Shown: positions 46,602 to 56,421, numbered from the stretch's first letter. The stretch: 64,000 nt of DNA from Sphingopyxis sp. OAS728 (GCF_014873485.1 NZ_JADBDT010000001.1:2976001-3040000); one strand, 5' to 3'. Notes: generated from the letters alone by a model not told the origin. Translations and numbers: made by a program.

Positions 46602-48764
46602 CTATTTCTCAACTCCCAGCTGCGTCAGCACGAACGCGAATTCCTCGGCATCTTCGCGCAGCGCGCCCCAGCGGCCCGACTTGCCCGCATGCCCCGCGCC
46701 CATGTTGGTGCGGAGCAGCAAGGTCGCGTCATTAGTGCGCGTCGCGCGGAGCTTGGCGACCCATTTGGCGGGTTCCCAATAGGTCACGCGCGGGTCGTTG
46801 AGCCCCGCCGACACGAGCATCGGCGGATAGGCCTTCGCCGTCACATTGTCGTAGGGGCTGTAGCTCAGCATGTAATCGAATGCCGCCTTGTCGGTGATCG
46901 GATTGCCCCATTCGGGCCATTCGCCGGGGGTCAGCGGCAGCGTCTCGTCGACCATCGTGTTGATCACATCGACGAAGGGCACGCCGGCGAGTACCGCACC
47001 CCATAGCTCGGGCGCCTGATTATAGACGGCTCCCATCACCTGCCCGCCCGCCGAGCGGCCCTCGATCGAGATCTTGCCCGCGCTCGTATATTTGGCGGCG
47101 ATCAGCCCCTTGGCGACGTCGATGAAGTCGTTGAACGTGTTCTTGCGCTCGGTCGTCTTGCCCGCGAGATACCAGGCGCGGCCGAGGTCGTCGCCGCCGC
47201 GCACATGCGCAATGGCATAGATCATGCCGCGATCGACGAGGCTGAGCCGCGTCGTCGAAAAGCCCGGCGGGACGCGGTAGCCATAGCTGCCATAGACATA
47301 GAGGTGCATCGGCGCGCTGCCATCGCGCGGCGTGCCTTTCTTGTAGACGAGCGACACCGGAACCGGCGTCCCGTCGCGCGACGGCATGTTTACCAATTCG
47401 GTTATATAATCATTGTGATTATAACCGGACGGAATTTCCTGCACCTTCAGCGTCTCGAGCTTCGCGCTTGCGAGATCATAGTCGAACACCGTGTCGGGGG
47501 TGACCATCGATTCATAGTCGAGGCGCAGCTTGTCCTGATGATATTCGGGATTGTCGCCGAGCCCCGCCACATAGGTCGCCTCGGGGAATTTGATCCGACC
47601 GGGGGTCCGCGGCGTGTCATATTTGCGGATATCGACCTGATCGACGCCCTTCTCACGCGATTCGAGCACGAAATAGTCGCGGAAGATCGAGAGGCCGGTG
47701 ATGTAATTCGTGTCCGATCCGGGGATCAAGGTCTTCCACGTCCCGGGCGCCTTGATGTCGGCGGTGGCGATGCGGAAATTGGGATGTTCGTCGTTGGTGT
47801 AGACGTAGAGCGTGCCGTTCCGCTCATCGACGCTGTACTCGCGCCCCTTCTTGCGCGCCGAGACGAGCTGCATCTTCGCCTCGGGATTGTCGGCGGGGAG
47901 CAGATAGACTTCGCTCGTCTCGTTATCGCCCGTCGCGATCACGATATAATTGTCGGCAGCGGTCTTGCCGATCCCGACGCCGAAGCCGATGTCGGCCTCC
48001 TTGTAGAGCAACTTGTCCTCGGCGACGGGGGTACCGAGCTTGTGCAGCCGGACATTGTCGGTGCGCCAATTCTCGTTCGCGAGGCCATAGAGGATCGCGT
48101 CATTGCCCGAGGTCCAGACGAGCGACGAGAGCGTGCCGGGAATCGTGTCGGGCAGCAGTTCGCCCGTTTCGAGGTTGCGGATGCGCGCCTCGAATCGCTC
48201 GGAGCCATTGTCGTCGAACGAATAGGCCATCAGCTTGCCGTTCGGGCTGACCGACAGTTCGGCGAGGCGGAAATAATCCTTGCCCGCGGCCATCGCGACC
48301 TCATCGAGGATCAGCTGGGTATCACCGCCCGCGACAGGTTTCCGGTACCATTTCTTGTACTCGGCGCCTTCCTCATATTCGACCCAGTAAACCCAGTCGC
48401 CGTCCTTCTGCGGCACGCTCGAATCGGCTTCCTTGATCCGGCCCTTCATTTCCTGAAACAGCGTCTCGACGAGCTCGGCGTGGGGCTTCATCGCGGCGTC
48501 GAAATAGGCGTTCTCGGCCTTCACATAGTCGAGCACATCCTTGTCATCGATCGTCGGATAACTCTCGTCCTTCAGCCAGTGATAGGGGTCGGACAGCGTC
48601 TTGCCGTGCAGCGTCATCTCGTGCGGTCGCTTTTCCGCGACGGGAGCGGCGGGCAGGGCAGGGGTCGGGCTGGTCAATGCGGCGTCTTTCTCTTTGGCGA
48701 ACAGGGGCGGCGATGCGACAAGCGGGGTGGCAATTGCTGCCAGAAACATCCAAATAGCGCGCAT
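46602..48764 (-). CDS. ptrB: Exported prolyl oligopeptidase-family (S9A) peptidase, oligopeptidase B-like
   Basis: The 720-residue enzyme begins with a signal peptide (hydrophobic residues 4-22). A beta-propeller region is followed by the catalytic domain, with Ser in GRSAGG near 570, Asp in LNDPRVTYW near 656 and His in GAGHAGKSG near 691. The sequence is closest to oligopeptidase B, which cleaves after basic residues; prolyl oligopeptidase is the alternative. It is probably periplasmic. Divergent from the Xaa-Pro peptidase gene. Confidence 0.85.
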   Translation of the reverse strand: MRAIWMFLAAIATPLVASPPLFAKEKDAALTSPTPALPAAPVAEKRPHEMTLHGKTLSDPYHWLKDESYPTIDDKDVLDYVKAENAYFDAAMKPHAELVETLFQEMKGRIKEADSSVPQKDGDWVYWVEYEEGAEYKKWYRKPVAGGDTQLILDEVAMAAGKDYFRLAELSVSPNGKLMAYSFDDNGSERFEARIRNLETGELLPDTIPGTLSSLVWTSGNDAILYGLANENWRTDNVRLHKLGTPVAEDKLLYKEADIGFGVGIGKTAADNYIVIATGDNETSEVYLLPADNPEAKMQLVSARKKGREYSVDERNGTLYVYTNDEHPNFRIATADIKAPGTWKTLIPGSDTNYITGLSIFRDYFVLESREKGVDQVDIRKYDTPRTPGRIKFPEATYVAGLGDNPEYHQDKLRLDYESMVTPDTVFDYDLASAKLETLKVQEIPSGYNHNDYITELVNMPSRDGTPVPVSLVYKKGTPRDGSAPMHLYVYGSYGYRVPPGFSTTRLSLVDRGMIYAIAHVRGGDDLGRAWYLAGKTTERKNTFNDFIDVAKGLIAAKYTSAGKISIEGRSAGGQVMGAVYNQAPELWGAVLAGVPFVDVINTMVDETLPLTPGEWPEWGNPITDKAAFDYMLSYSPYDNVTAKAYPPMLVSAGLNDPRVTYWEPAKWVAKLRATRTNDATLLLRTNMGAGHAGKSGRWGALREDAEEFAFVLTQLGVEK

Positions 48765-48832
48765 CGAAAAATCCCCCGCGGTGTCGCCCCGATTGGGCGG
48801 GATTGCCGCGATGTAGGAATAAGGAACGCGTC

Positions 48833-50659
48833 ATGTCCAGCCCCGTCCACGCAGAACGCCTCGCCCGCGTCCGCGCCACCCTCGCCGCGCGCGGCCTCGA
48901 CGGCTTTGTCGTGCCGATCAGCGACGAGCATATGAGCGAATATGTCGGTGCCTATGCCCAGCGCATGGCGTGGCTGACGGGCTTCGGCGGCTCGGCCGGG
49001 ACCGCGGCGGTGCTGCCGGCGAAGGCTGCGGTGTTCGTCGACGGGCGCTATACGGTGCAGGTGCGCGATCAGGTCGATGGCGCGCTGTTCGACTATGTCG
49101 GTGTGCCGCAGTCGAGCGTCGCCGAATGGCTCGGCGCCAATGTCAGCGCGGGGCAGAAGGTCGGCTACGACCCCTGGCTGCACAGCATCGACTGGGCGCG
49201 CGGCTTGGAAAAGGCGCTGGCAGCGAAGGGCGCGAGCCTCGTGGCGGTCGACACCAACCCGCTCGACGCCGCGTGGGACGATCAGCCGGCGCCGAGCGAC
49301 GCGGTGGTGACGGTCCACGATGCCGCGCTTGCAGGCCAAAGCGCGGTCGAGAAACGCGAGATCATCGCCGACTGGCTGAAGGCCAAGGGTCTCGATACGA
49401 CGGTGATGACCGCGCTCGATTCGATCGCCTGGACCTTCAACATTCGTGGGACTGACGTCAGCCACACCCCGGTCGGCCTCGCCTTCGCGCTGCTCCACGC
49501 CGATGCGACCGCAGACCTGTTTATCGCGCCCGAAAAGATCACCGACGCGGTGCGCGCGCACCTCGGCAACAGCGTCCGCATCCATGATCGCACCGCGTTC
49601 GAGGCGGCGCTTGCCGACCTTGCGGGCAGACAAGTTGCGGTCGATCCCGACCGTGCTGTCGCGGCGATCTTCACCGCGCTCGAGGCTGCGGGCGCGAAGA
49701 TCGAACGCCACCGCGACCCGGCGGTGCTGCCCAAGGCGATCAAGAATGACACTGAGCTCAATGGCACGCGCGTCGCGCACGTCCGCGACGGTGTCGCGGT
49801 CGCACGTTTCCTCAAATGGATGGAAGAAGTCGCGCCGCAGGGCGGGCTCGACGAACTCGGCGCTGCGGCGAAGCTCCGCGAATTCCGGGACGAAAATGGC
49901 GCGCTTCGCGACCTTTCGTTCGACACCATCTCGGCCGCGGGCCCCAATGGCGCGCTCCCGCATTACAAGGTCGACGAGACGACCAACCGCGCGATCGAGA
50001 CGGGCACGCTCTATCTCGTCGACTCGGGCGGCCAATATGACGATGGCACGACCGATATCACGCGCACGATCGCGATCGGCGCGCCTACCGCCGAGATGCG
50101 CCGCCGCTTCACGCAGGTCTTGAAGGGCCATATCGCGCTCGCGGTCGCGCGCTTCCCCAAGGGGACGCGCGGCAGCCAGCTCGACATCCTCGCGCGGCAA
50201 TATCTGTGGGCCGACGGGGTCGATTATGCGCATGGCACCGGGCACGGCGTCGGCACCTATCTCGCGGTGCATGAGGGGCCGCAGCGCATCGCCAAGCCCG
50301 CAGGCGGACAGGCGGGGACCGAGGAGCCGCTGCACGCGGGCATGATCCTCTCGAACGAGCCCGGCTATTACAAGGCCGGCGCCTTCGGTATCCGGATCGA
50401 GAATCTCGTCGTCGTCACGCCGCAACGCATCGCGGGCGCCGAAGAGGATATGCTGGGGTTCGAGACGATCACCTTCGCGCCGATCGCGCAGAACCTCGTC
50501 GACGTCGCGCTGCTATCCCCCGCCGAGGCCGACTGGCTCGACGCTTATCATGCCGAGGTGCTGGCAAAGCTCGGCGCGGGGATGGAAGGCGAGGAGCGCA
50601 AATGGCTCGAAGCCGCCTGCGGGCCGCTCGACCGTACCCCCGCTGCGCTTGCCGCCTGA
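48833..50659 (+). CDS. pepP: Xaa-Pro aminopeptidase (M24B)
   Basis: The 608-residue protein has the three-domain layout of the large M24B aminopeptidase P. The metal-binding residues are visible in DSGGQYDDGTTDITRT near 396-411, HGTGHGVG near 466, NEPGYY near 511 and FETITF near 544. It removes N-terminal residues before proline. AAGGAACGCGTC precedes the ATG. No signal peptide, so cytoplasmic. Together with the divergent S9 enzyme it suggests proline-peptide breakdown. Confidence 0.9.
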   Translation: MSSPVHAERLARVRATLAARGLDGFVVPISDEHMSEYVGAYAQRMAWLTGFGGSAGTAAVLPAKAAVFVDGRYTVQVRDQVDGALFDYVGVPQSSVAEWLGANVSAGQKVGYDPWLHSIDWARGLEKALAAKGASLVAVDTNPLDAAWDDQPAPSDAVVTVHDAALAGQSAVEKREIIADWLKAKGLDTTVMTALDSIAWTFNIRGTDVSHTPVGLAFALLHADATADLFIAPEKITDAVRAHLGNSVRIHDRTAFEAALADLAGRQVAVDPDRAVAAIFTALEAAGAKIERHRDPAVLPKAIKNDTELNGTRVAHVRDGVAVARFLKWMEEVAPQGGLDELGAAAKLREFRDENGALRDLSFDTISAAGPNGALPHYKVDETTNRAIETGTLYLVDSGGQYDDGTTDITRTIAIGAPTAEMRRRFTQVLKGHIALAVARFPKGTRGSQLDILARQYLWADGVDYAHGTGHGVGTYLAVHEGPQRIAKPAGGQAGTEEPLHAGMILSNEPGYYKAGAFGIRIENLVVVTPQRIAGAEEDMLGFETITFAPIAQNLVDVALLSPAEADWLDAYHAEVLAKLGAGMEGEERKWLEAACGPLDRTPAALAA

Positions 50660-50666
50660 GGCCCCG

Positions 50667-51128
50667 ATGACCGACCATCGCAGCGCCGTGCCGCTCGCCG
50701 ATTTCCGCGTACAGGAACGCGTCCGCGTGCGCTTCAACGAGATCGACGGGCAGAATATCGTCTTCAATGCCAATTATCTGGTCTATGCCGATATCGGGGT
50801 GACCGAATATTTTCGCGCGCTCGGGGAGGGGCAGCCCGGCCCCTATTTTCACCAATATGGTACAGACATTCGCGAGACGCATTGCGAGATCGACTATCAC
50901 GCACCCGCGCGACTCGACGAGCTGATCACGATCGCGGCACGCATCAGCCGTTTCGGGCGGGCGAGTTTCACGCTTCATTGCGGAATTTTCCGTGGGAATG
51001 AACGGCTCACGGATATCGAGATCAACTACGCCCACCTCGATACCGACAGCGGGAAACCCACGCCGCTTCCGGGCAGTTTCATCGCCGAAGTGCGGCGATT
51101 CGAATCGCGGACGCCGACTCAGGAGTGA
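50667..51128 (+). CDS. 4HBT-family acyl-CoA thioesterase
   Basis: The 153-residue protein shows the hot-dog fold of the 4-hydroxybenzoyl-CoA thioesterase family: RVRFNEIDGQNIVFNANYLVYADIGVTEYFRAL near residues 16-48, where the catalytic acid normally stands as Asp in a DxxGHVNN-type motif (here DGQNIVFN). It probably hydrolyses acyl-CoA in the cytoplasm; the substrate is unknown. It follows pepP by 7 bases. Confidence 0.8.
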   Translation: MTDHRSAVPLADFRVQERVRVRFNEIDGQNIVFNANYLVYADIGVTEYFRALGEGQPGPYFHQYGTDIRETHCEIDYHAPARLDELITIAARISRFGRASFTLHCGIFRGNERLTDIEINYAHLDTDSGKPTPLPGSFIAEVRRFESRTPTQE

Positions 51129-51200
51129 TTCGCGGACTTGCCGATTCGAACCGGATTGTATTTCTCGACCAAAGAAGTCAGCTTTTCTCGGCAAAAAGGC

Positions 51201-51260
51201 AAAAAAAGGGCCACCCGAAGGTGGCCCGTGAAAGTTTTGGGAGAGGATGCCTAAAAGGCA
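51201..51260 (-). ncRNA. Candidate small RNA with anti-Shine-Dalgarno loop
   Basis: On the minus strand a compact transcript of about 60 nt can be outlined. A start near 51260 gives a 5' hairpin TGCCT-TTT-AGGCA (51260-51248), then a single-stranded stretch with CCTCTCCC (51246-51239), complementary to ribosome-binding sites, then a perfect 8-bp terminator hairpin GGGCCACC/GGTGGCCC with a TTCG loop (51227-51208) and seven T residues. A TTGCAA/CAATAT hexamer pair with 16-base spacing lies just upstream. No open reading frame explains these elements. I cannot match it to a known family by eye. Confidence 0.55.
51208..51227 (-). terminator. UUCG-capped intrinsic terminator
   Basis: GGGCCACC and GGTGGCCC around a TTCG loop, read on the minus strand, followed by TTTTTTT (51207-51201). 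The T-run is on the minus side only, so it terminates leftward transcription although both flanking genes are on the plus strand. Confidence 0.85.
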
Positions 51261-51266
51261 AGTGTG

Positions 51267-51294
51267 ATATTGCAGTGCACAATGAATGTTGCAA
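51267..51294 (-). promoter_or_regulatory. Candidate promoter of the small RNA
   Basis: On the minus strand TTGCAA (51294-51289), 16 bases, CAATAT (51272-51267), about 7 bases from the proposed start. The surrounding DNA has repeated TGCA elements, including TTGCA-5-TGCAA at 51316-51330, similar to sites I recall upstream of phasin genes, but no phasin gene is present. Confidence 0.4.
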
Positions 51295-51419
51295 CTGCGA
51301 AAAGAACATCTGCTGTTGCATTTTTTGCAATCGAGAACGTTATCAGCGACCATTTGACGCAATCGCCCGCCATTCCGCTCCCCCTCGCAAAATGACGCGA
51401 CATCGCCTAAATTGGGCTG

Positions 51420-51887
51420 ATGGGAATGTTCAACAAAATGGATGTCGGCGGCGGCCTGTCCGATTTCTGGGCCTATGTCCGCGAACCGCGCCCGCACCGT
51501 TGGGCGATCTGGGGCGTCGCGCTGGCGCTGACCTGGCTCATTTTCACCGGGGTCGAGAAATATCTGATCCCTTATGAAAAGCCCAAGGAACAGATCATCT
51601 ATTTCGAGAATTGGACCGCGAACCGCAGCGCGGCCGATATCCGCGCCGACTGGGTGGCACGCGCCAAGGAAACGACGCTGCACAACGCCCAGAAGCGCGC
51701 CGAATATCAGCGTTTCGCCGACAGCCTCGGCATCGAATATGATTCGACCGAGGCCGACAAGGTGACGCGCGAAACGCTGGGCGAAGAGGCGGCCGCGGCG
51801 GCAAAGAAGAAGCCCGAGCCCGTGCAGCTTCGCTCGACGCTCGCCGAACGCGCGGCGCGCGGCGCGCAGCCCAAAGCCGCCGACTGA
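51420..51887 (+). CDS. Hypothetical single-pass membrane protein
   Basis: A 155-residue protein with one transmembrane helix near residues 28-45 (WAIWGVALALTWLIF), a conserved-looking periplasmic NRSAADIRADWVARAKE segment and a charged, alanine-rich tail. The ATG at 51420 has no ribosome-binding site but a -10-like CCTAAA (51406-51411) 8 bases before it, suggesting a leaderless mRNA. It starts 5 bases before ribD on the same strand. Family not recognised. Confidence 0.65.
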   Translation: MGMFNKMDVGGGLSDFWAYVREPRPHRWAIWGVALALTWLIFTGVEKYLIPYEKPKEQIIYFENWTANRSAADIRADWVARAKETTLHNAQKRAEYQRFADSLGIEYDSTEADKVTRETLGEEAAAAAKKKPEPVQLRSTLAERAARGAQPKAAD

Positions 51888-51891
51888 CCGG

Positions 51892-52866
51892 ATGCAGCGA
51901 GGCCCCGCCGATGCCGACTGGATGGCGGCCGCCGTCGCCCTGTCGCGGCGTGGCCGCCCGGCGTCGGCGCCCAATCCCAATGTCGGCTGCCTGATCGTCA
52001 AGCAGGGCAGGGTGATCGCGCGCGGCTGGACGCAATCGGGCGGGCGCCCGCATGCCGAGGCGGTGGCGCTGACGGCGGCGGGTGACGCGGCGCGCGGCGC
52101 GACCGCTTATGTCACGCTCGAACCCTGCGCGCACACGAGCCCGCGCGGGCCGGCGTGCAGCGACCTGCTGATCGCTGCGGGGGTCGCGCGCGTGGTGATC
52201 GCGGCGCAGGACCCTGACGCCCGGACTGACGGCAAGGGCATCGCGCGGTTGCAGGCGGCGGGCGTCGAGGTCGTCTTCAATATGCTTCCCGCCGAAGCGC
52301 GCGCCGCGATGGCACCCTGGTGGACGCGCCGGGCCGACGGACGGCCGTTCGTGACGCTCAAGCTCGCGACCTCGCTCGACGGCTGCATCGCGCGCGCCGA
52401 CGGATCGAGCCGCTGGATCACCGGCGACCGCGCCCGTGCGCACGGGCATCTTGAACGCGCCAGCCATCAGGCGATCCTCGTCGGACGCGGAACGCTCGCG
52501 GCCGATGCGCCGCAACTCGACGTGCGGCTACCGGGGCTCGAGGACCGCAGCCCGAAAAGGCTGCTGCTCACCAGTGGCGAAGCGCCCGATGGCTGGATCG
52601 CCGTCGCCTCTCCGCAAGCGATCGATGACGTCGATTCGGTCCTCGTCGAGGGCGGTGCGGGCGCCGCATCGGCCTTCCTCGCCGCCGATCGCGTCGACCG
52701 GCTCTTGCTCTATCGCGCGCCGATCCTGATCGGTGGCGGCAAACCCGCGCTGGGCGACATCGGGCTGACCGATCTGGCCGACGCACACGGACGCTGGCGC
52801 CTTTCCGACAGCCGCGTGCTTGGCAGCGACCGGCTCGACGTCTACGAGCGCGTCAGAGAAGGATAA
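51892..52866 (+). CDS. ribD: Riboflavin biosynthesis deaminase/reductase RibD
   Basis: The 324-residue enzyme fuses an N-terminal pyrimidine deaminase (zinc ligands in HAEAVAL near residue 53 and EPCAHTSPRGPAC near 84-96) to a C-terminal NADPH reductase (FVTLKLATSLDGCIA near 149). It carries out the second and third steps of the pathway from GTP. ribE follows 7 bases downstream; other rib genes lie about 8 kb away. Confidence 0.95.
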   Translation: MQRGPADADWMAAAVALSRRGRPASAPNPNVGCLIVKQGRVIARGWTQSGGRPHAEAVALTAAGDAARGATAYVTLEPCAHTSPRGPACSDLLIAAGVARVVIAAQDPDARTDGKGIARLQAAGVEVVFNMLPAEARAAMAPWWTRRADGRPFVTLKLATSLDGCIARADGSSRWITGDRARAHGHLERASHQAILVGRGTLAADAPQLDVRLPGLEDRSPKRLLLTSGEAPDGWIAVASPQAIDDVDSVLVEGGAGAASAFLAADRVDRLLLYRAPILIGGGKPALGDIGLTDLADAHGRWRLSDSRVLGSDRLDVYERVREG

Positions 52867-52873
52867 CCATCCC

Positions 52874-53491
52874 ATGTTCACCGGCATTATCACCGACATC
52901 GGCACCGTTCGTTCGCGCGAAGATCGCGGCGACACGCGGCTCGTCATCGCCACCGCCTATGATACCGATACGATCGATCTCGGTGCGTCGATCGCCTGTT
53001 CGGGGGCGTGCCTCACCGTCGTCGACAAGGGCGCCGATGGCGAAGGCCACTGGTTCGCGATCGATGCCAGCGCCGAAACGCTCGCGCGCACCGCGCCGGG
53101 GATGTGGGACCAAGGGCGTCGTCTCAACCTCGAGCGCGCGCTCAAGATCGGCGACGAACTTGGCGGGCATATCGTCACCGGCCATGTCGACGATATCGGC
53201 CGCATCGTGTCGGTCGAGCCGGTCGGCGACAGCGTCACCGTCACCGTTGCCGCCCCCGCGTCGCTCGCCCCGCATATTGCCGCGAAGGGCTCGGTCACCG
53301 TCGACGGGGTCTCGCTGACGGTCAACGAGGTGACCGACCAGCCGAACGGCGACGCGCATTTCACGCTCAACATCATCCCGCACACCCAGGAAATGACGAC
53401 GCTGAACGAGGCCGCCGCGAACCGTCCGGTCAATCTCGAGATCGATATCCTCGCGCGTTATCTGGCGCGGATGCAGGCGCGCGGCGCCTAG
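52874..53491 (+). CDS. ribE: Riboflavin synthase
   Basis: The 205-residue enzyme dismutates two 6,7-dimethyl-8-ribityllumazine molecules to riboflavin. It begins MFTGIITDIGTV and has two lumazine-binding domains, each with a GACLTV-type or GVSLTV motif. It is of usual length. It ends overlapping the convergent mmcB by 4 bases. Confidence 0.95.
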   Translation: MFTGIITDIGTVRSREDRGDTRLVIATAYDTDTIDLGASIACSGACLTVVDKGADGEGHWFAIDASAETLARTAPGMWDQGRRLNLERALKIGDELGGHIVTGHVDDIGRIVSVEPVGDSVTVTVAAPASLAPHIAAKGSVTVDGVSLTVNEVTDQPNGDAHFTLNIIPHTQEMTTLNEAAANRPVNLEIDILARYLARMQARGA

Positions 53492-53955
53492 CCCTCCAGC
53501 CAGCTTGCGGCCAGCTCAGGATCGGCCGCGAGCATCGATCGCCGCATCGCGAGCCGCCCGATCCGCAGCAATTCGGCCTTGCGGCGTGCGGGTGCGAGGT
53601 TGCAGCTTGCCGCCTCGCGTACGACCGCCGCGCCATAGCGGTCGGCGACGATCAGCCCCGATGTCTCGCGGCGATAGCCCTCGGTTTCGAGGATCGCGGG
53701 GTCGAGCCCCGACGCGAGCGCCCAATAGAATCGGTCGCACCAGTCGCAATAGTCGGGCCATTTGCCGTCGCCGTGCAGGTCGGCGCGGCTGACCTTGATC
53801 TCGACGATGGTGATATTGCCCTTGGCGTCGATCGCGGTGAGGTCGGTGCGCCGCCCGTTCGGCAGCGGAACCTCCGGAATCGCGACCAACCCCGCCTGCG
53901 CGAACAGGCGGCACACCCCGCGCGCGACGTCCGCGGCGGCGATCGGGTCGGTCAT
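53488..53955 (-). CDS. mmcB: MmcB-family DNA repair protein
   Basis: The 155-residue protein resembles MmcB, an SOS-regulated protein needed for mitomycin C resistance in Caulobacter. It has a restriction-endonuclease-like core: RRTDLTAIDAKGNITIVEIKVSRADLHGD with the D-(8)-ExK pattern near residues 38-56. It follows ssb by 17 bases. I see no clear LexA box before ssb. Confidence 0.82.
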   Translation of the reverse strand: MTDPIAAADVARGVCRLFAQAGLVAIPEVPLPNGRRTDLTAIDAKGNITIVEIKVSRADLHGDGKWPDYCDWCDRFYWALASGLDPAILETEGYRRETSGLIVADRYGAAVVREAASCNLAPARRKAELLRIGRLAMRRSMLAADPELAASWLEG

Positions 53956-53972
53956 CGCTTAAAAACCCGTCC

Positions 53973-54527
53973 TCAGAACGGAACGTCGTCGTCCAGATCG
54001 TCGTCGAACGGTGGGCGTCCGCCGCCCGAGCTGCCGCCGCCGCCCTGGTTCCAGCCGCCGCCCGAGCCACCGCCCGAACCGCCACCCTGATCCCAGCCAC
54101 CGCCGGAGCCGCCACCCGACGAACCGCCGCCCTGCGCCCAGCTGTCGCCGCCGCGCGAGCCGCCACCGCCGCCCGGCGCGCCGTCGAGCATGGTCAGCGT
54201 GCCGCCCATGCCCGCGATCACGATCTCGGTCGTATATTTGTCGTTGCCGTCGCGGTCCTGCCATTTGCGGGTGCGCAGCGAGCCCTCGATATAAACCTTC
54301 GAGCCCTTTTTCAGATAGCGCTCGACGACGCCGATCAGGCCTTCGCCGTTGATCACGACCTGATGCCACTCGGTGCGCTCCTTGCGCTCGCCCGTCATCC
54401 GGTCCTTCCACTGCTCGGACGTCGCGATGCGGAGATTCGCGACTTTGCCGCCGTTCTGGAACGACTTGATTTCGGGGTCGGCACCGAGGTTGCCGATGAG
54501 AATTACCTTGTTGACGCTGCCAGCCAT
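53973..54527 (-). CDS. ssb: Single-stranded DNA-binding protein
   Basis: A 184-residue SSB with the OB-fold over residues 1-110 ([21 protein letters not shown] start, [19 protein letters not shown]), a long glycine/serine/glutamine linker rich in GGGSGGG repeats and the acidic tip [10 protein letters not shown] that binds partner proteins. Upstream in-frame starts would lie within the feoB end. It probably forms an operon with mmcB. Confidence 0.96.
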   Translation of the reverse strand: MAGSVNKVILIGNLGADPEIKSFQNGGKVANLRIATSEQWKDRMTGERKERTEWHQVVINGEGLIGVVERYLKKGSKVYIEGSLRTRKWQDRDGNDKYTTEIVIAGMGGTLTMLDGAPGGGGGSRGGDSWAQGGGSSGGGSGGGWDQGGGSGGGSGGGWNQGGGGSSGGGRPPFDDDLDDDVPF

Positions 54528-54561
54528 CCGCCGCTCCGCTCCGCTCTTTAAGTTGGGAGGA

Positions 54562-56421
54562 TCAGCCGAGTCCGAAGGCGACGGCCGTCCAGTAAGTGAT
54601 ACCAGCAGCGGCATAGGCGAGCAGGAACAAATAGCCAACCATGAACATGGGCCATTTCCACCCATTGGTCTCGCGCTTGGTGATCGCGATCGTCGAAATG
54701 CACTGCGGCGCAAAGACGAACCAGGCGAGGAAGGCGAGCGCGGTGGCGATGCTCCAGCGGCCGGCGATCCGGTCACCGAGCGCCTCGGCCATCGCGTCCT
54801 CGTCGCCCTCGGCGTCGATCGCATTCGCGGTCGCCATCGCTGACACCGCGACCTCGCGCGCCGCCATCGCGGGGATCAGCGCGAGCGCGATGTCGTGGTT
54901 GAAGCCGATCGGCTTGACGACAACCTCGAGCGCGCTCGCGATGCGGCCGCCGGCGCTATATTCGACCTGGCTCTGGCCCGCGGGCGCTTGCGGAAAGGTC
55001 AGCAGCAGCCACAGGACCACCGTCGTCGCGGCGATGATCGTCCCGGCGCGGCGGAGGAAGATCCACGCGCGCTGCCACAGCGCGATCGCGATGTCGTTGA
55101 GCCGCGGCCATTGATAGCGCGGCATTTCCATCATGAAGCCCGTGGCGTTGCCCTTGGTCACCGATCGCCGCAGCACGAAGGCGACGAGCAGCGCGCCGAC
55201 GATGCCGCTGATGAACAGGCCGAACAGCACGAGTCCCTGCAGCCCGATCGGCGTCCCACCGACCTTTTGCGCCGGGATGAAGGCGCCGATGATCAGCGTA
55301 TAAACGGGCATGCGCGCCGAGCAGGTCATCAGCGGTGCGATCAGGATCGTCGTCAGCCGGTCCTTTTCGTCGGGGATCGAGCGCGTCGCCATGATACCGG
55401 GGACGGCGCAGGCGAAGCTTGAGAGCAGCGGGATGAAACCGCGCCCCGACAGTCCGACTTTGCCCATCAGCCCGTCCATCAGGAAGGCGGCGCGCGTCAT
55501 ATAGCCCGACGCCTCGAGCAGCAGGATGAAGAGGAAGAGGATCAGGATCTGCGGCAGGAAGACGACGACCGCGCCGACCCCCGCGAGCAGCCCTTCGACA
55601 ACGAGTCCGCGCAGAAAATTGTCGGGGAAGGTGCCGACGACCCACGTCTGAACCACACCGATTACGCCTTCGAGCGCGTCGGCGAACGGCGTCGCCCACG
55701 AAAAGACCGCCTGGAACATCACAAACATTAGCGCGACAAGGAGAATGAGCCCGCCGACCGGGTGGAGCACGATATTGTCGACGCGCTGGGTCCAGCGGCG
55801 CACCGGCGTTTCGTCGACCGTTGCAACGCGCGCAATCGCGCGGGCGCGCTGATGGAGCGAGGCGTCGCTCTGCGGCGCGGCGAACGCGGCTCGCGGCTGG
55901 TGCGACTGGATCGCGCCGTCGACCGCGGCGAGCAATTCGATAAGCCCGCGCTTGCGCACCGCGACCGTCGGGACGACGGGCACGCCCAGCTCTTTCGACA
56001 GCCGTTCGGCGTCGAGCGTCAGCCCGTCGCGTTCCGCGAGGTCGAGCATGTTGAGCGCGACGACGGTCGGCAGGCCGAGCGCGAGAAGTTCGAGCGCGAA
56101 GCAGAGATGATTGTCGAGGTTCGCTGCGTCGAGCACGATGATCAGCGCATCGGGCCGCGTCTCGCCAGCCTGCTTGCCGAGGATCACGTCGCGCGTCACC
56201 GCCTCGTCGAGGCTCGCAGGGGTGAGGCTGTAGGTGCCGGGCAGGTCGATCAGCGACAGTGGGCGGCCGTCGACAAAGCTCGCATGCCCCGCCTTCCGCT
56301 CGACGGTGACGCCGGGATAGTTGGCGATCTTTTGTCGCGCGCCGGTCAGCGCATTGAACAGGCTCGATTTGCCGGCGTTGGGATTGCCGACGAGGGCGAT
56401 GGAGGGAATCGCGGCGGTCAT
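54562..56421 (-). CDS. feoB: Ferrous iron transport protein FeoB
   Basis: The 619-residue protein has an N-terminal G domain (GNPNAGKSS at 12-20, DLPGTYS near 53, LNMLD near 114) and a C-terminal membrane part with Gate and Nucleoside-recognition regions. It imports Fe(II) across the inner membrane. It is somewhat shorter than E. coli FeoB (773). The ATG overlaps the feoA stop (ATGA). Confidence 0.96.
   Translation of the reverse strand: MTAAIPSIALVGNPNAGKSSLFNALTGARQKIANYPGVTVERKAGHASFVDGRPLSLIDLPGTYSLTPASLDEAVTRDVILGKQAGETRPDALIIVLDAANLDNHLCFALELLALGLPTVVALNMLDLAERDGLTLDAERLSKELGVPVVPTVAVRKRGLIELLAAVDGAIQSHQPRAAFAAPQSDASLHQRARAIARVATVDETPVRRWTQRVDNIVLHPVGGLILLVALMFVMFQAVFSWATPFADALEGVIGVVQTWVVGTFPDNFLRGLVVEGLLAGVGAVVVFLPQILILFLFILLLEASGYMTRAAFLMDGLMGKVGLSGRGFIPLLSSFACAVPGIMATRSIPDEKDRLTTILIAPLMTCSARMPVYTLIIGAFIPAQKVGGTPIGLQGLVLFGLFISGIVGALLVAFVLRRSVTKGNATGFMMEMPRYQWPRLNDIAIALWQRAWIFLRRAGTIIAATTVVLWLLLTFPQAPAGQSQVEYSAGGRIASALEVVVKPIGFNHDIALALIPAMAAREVAVSAMATANAIDAEGDEDAMAEALGDRIAGRWSIATALAFLAWFVFAPQCISTIAITKRETNGWKWPMFMVGYLFLLAYAAAGITYWTAVAFGLG

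Noticed and set aside
51247..51267. Six-codon plus-strand reading frame after GGGAGAGG
   Set aside because: The SD-like string abuts the ATG with no spacer; the same bases are better explained as the minus-strand RNA hairpin and anti-SD region.
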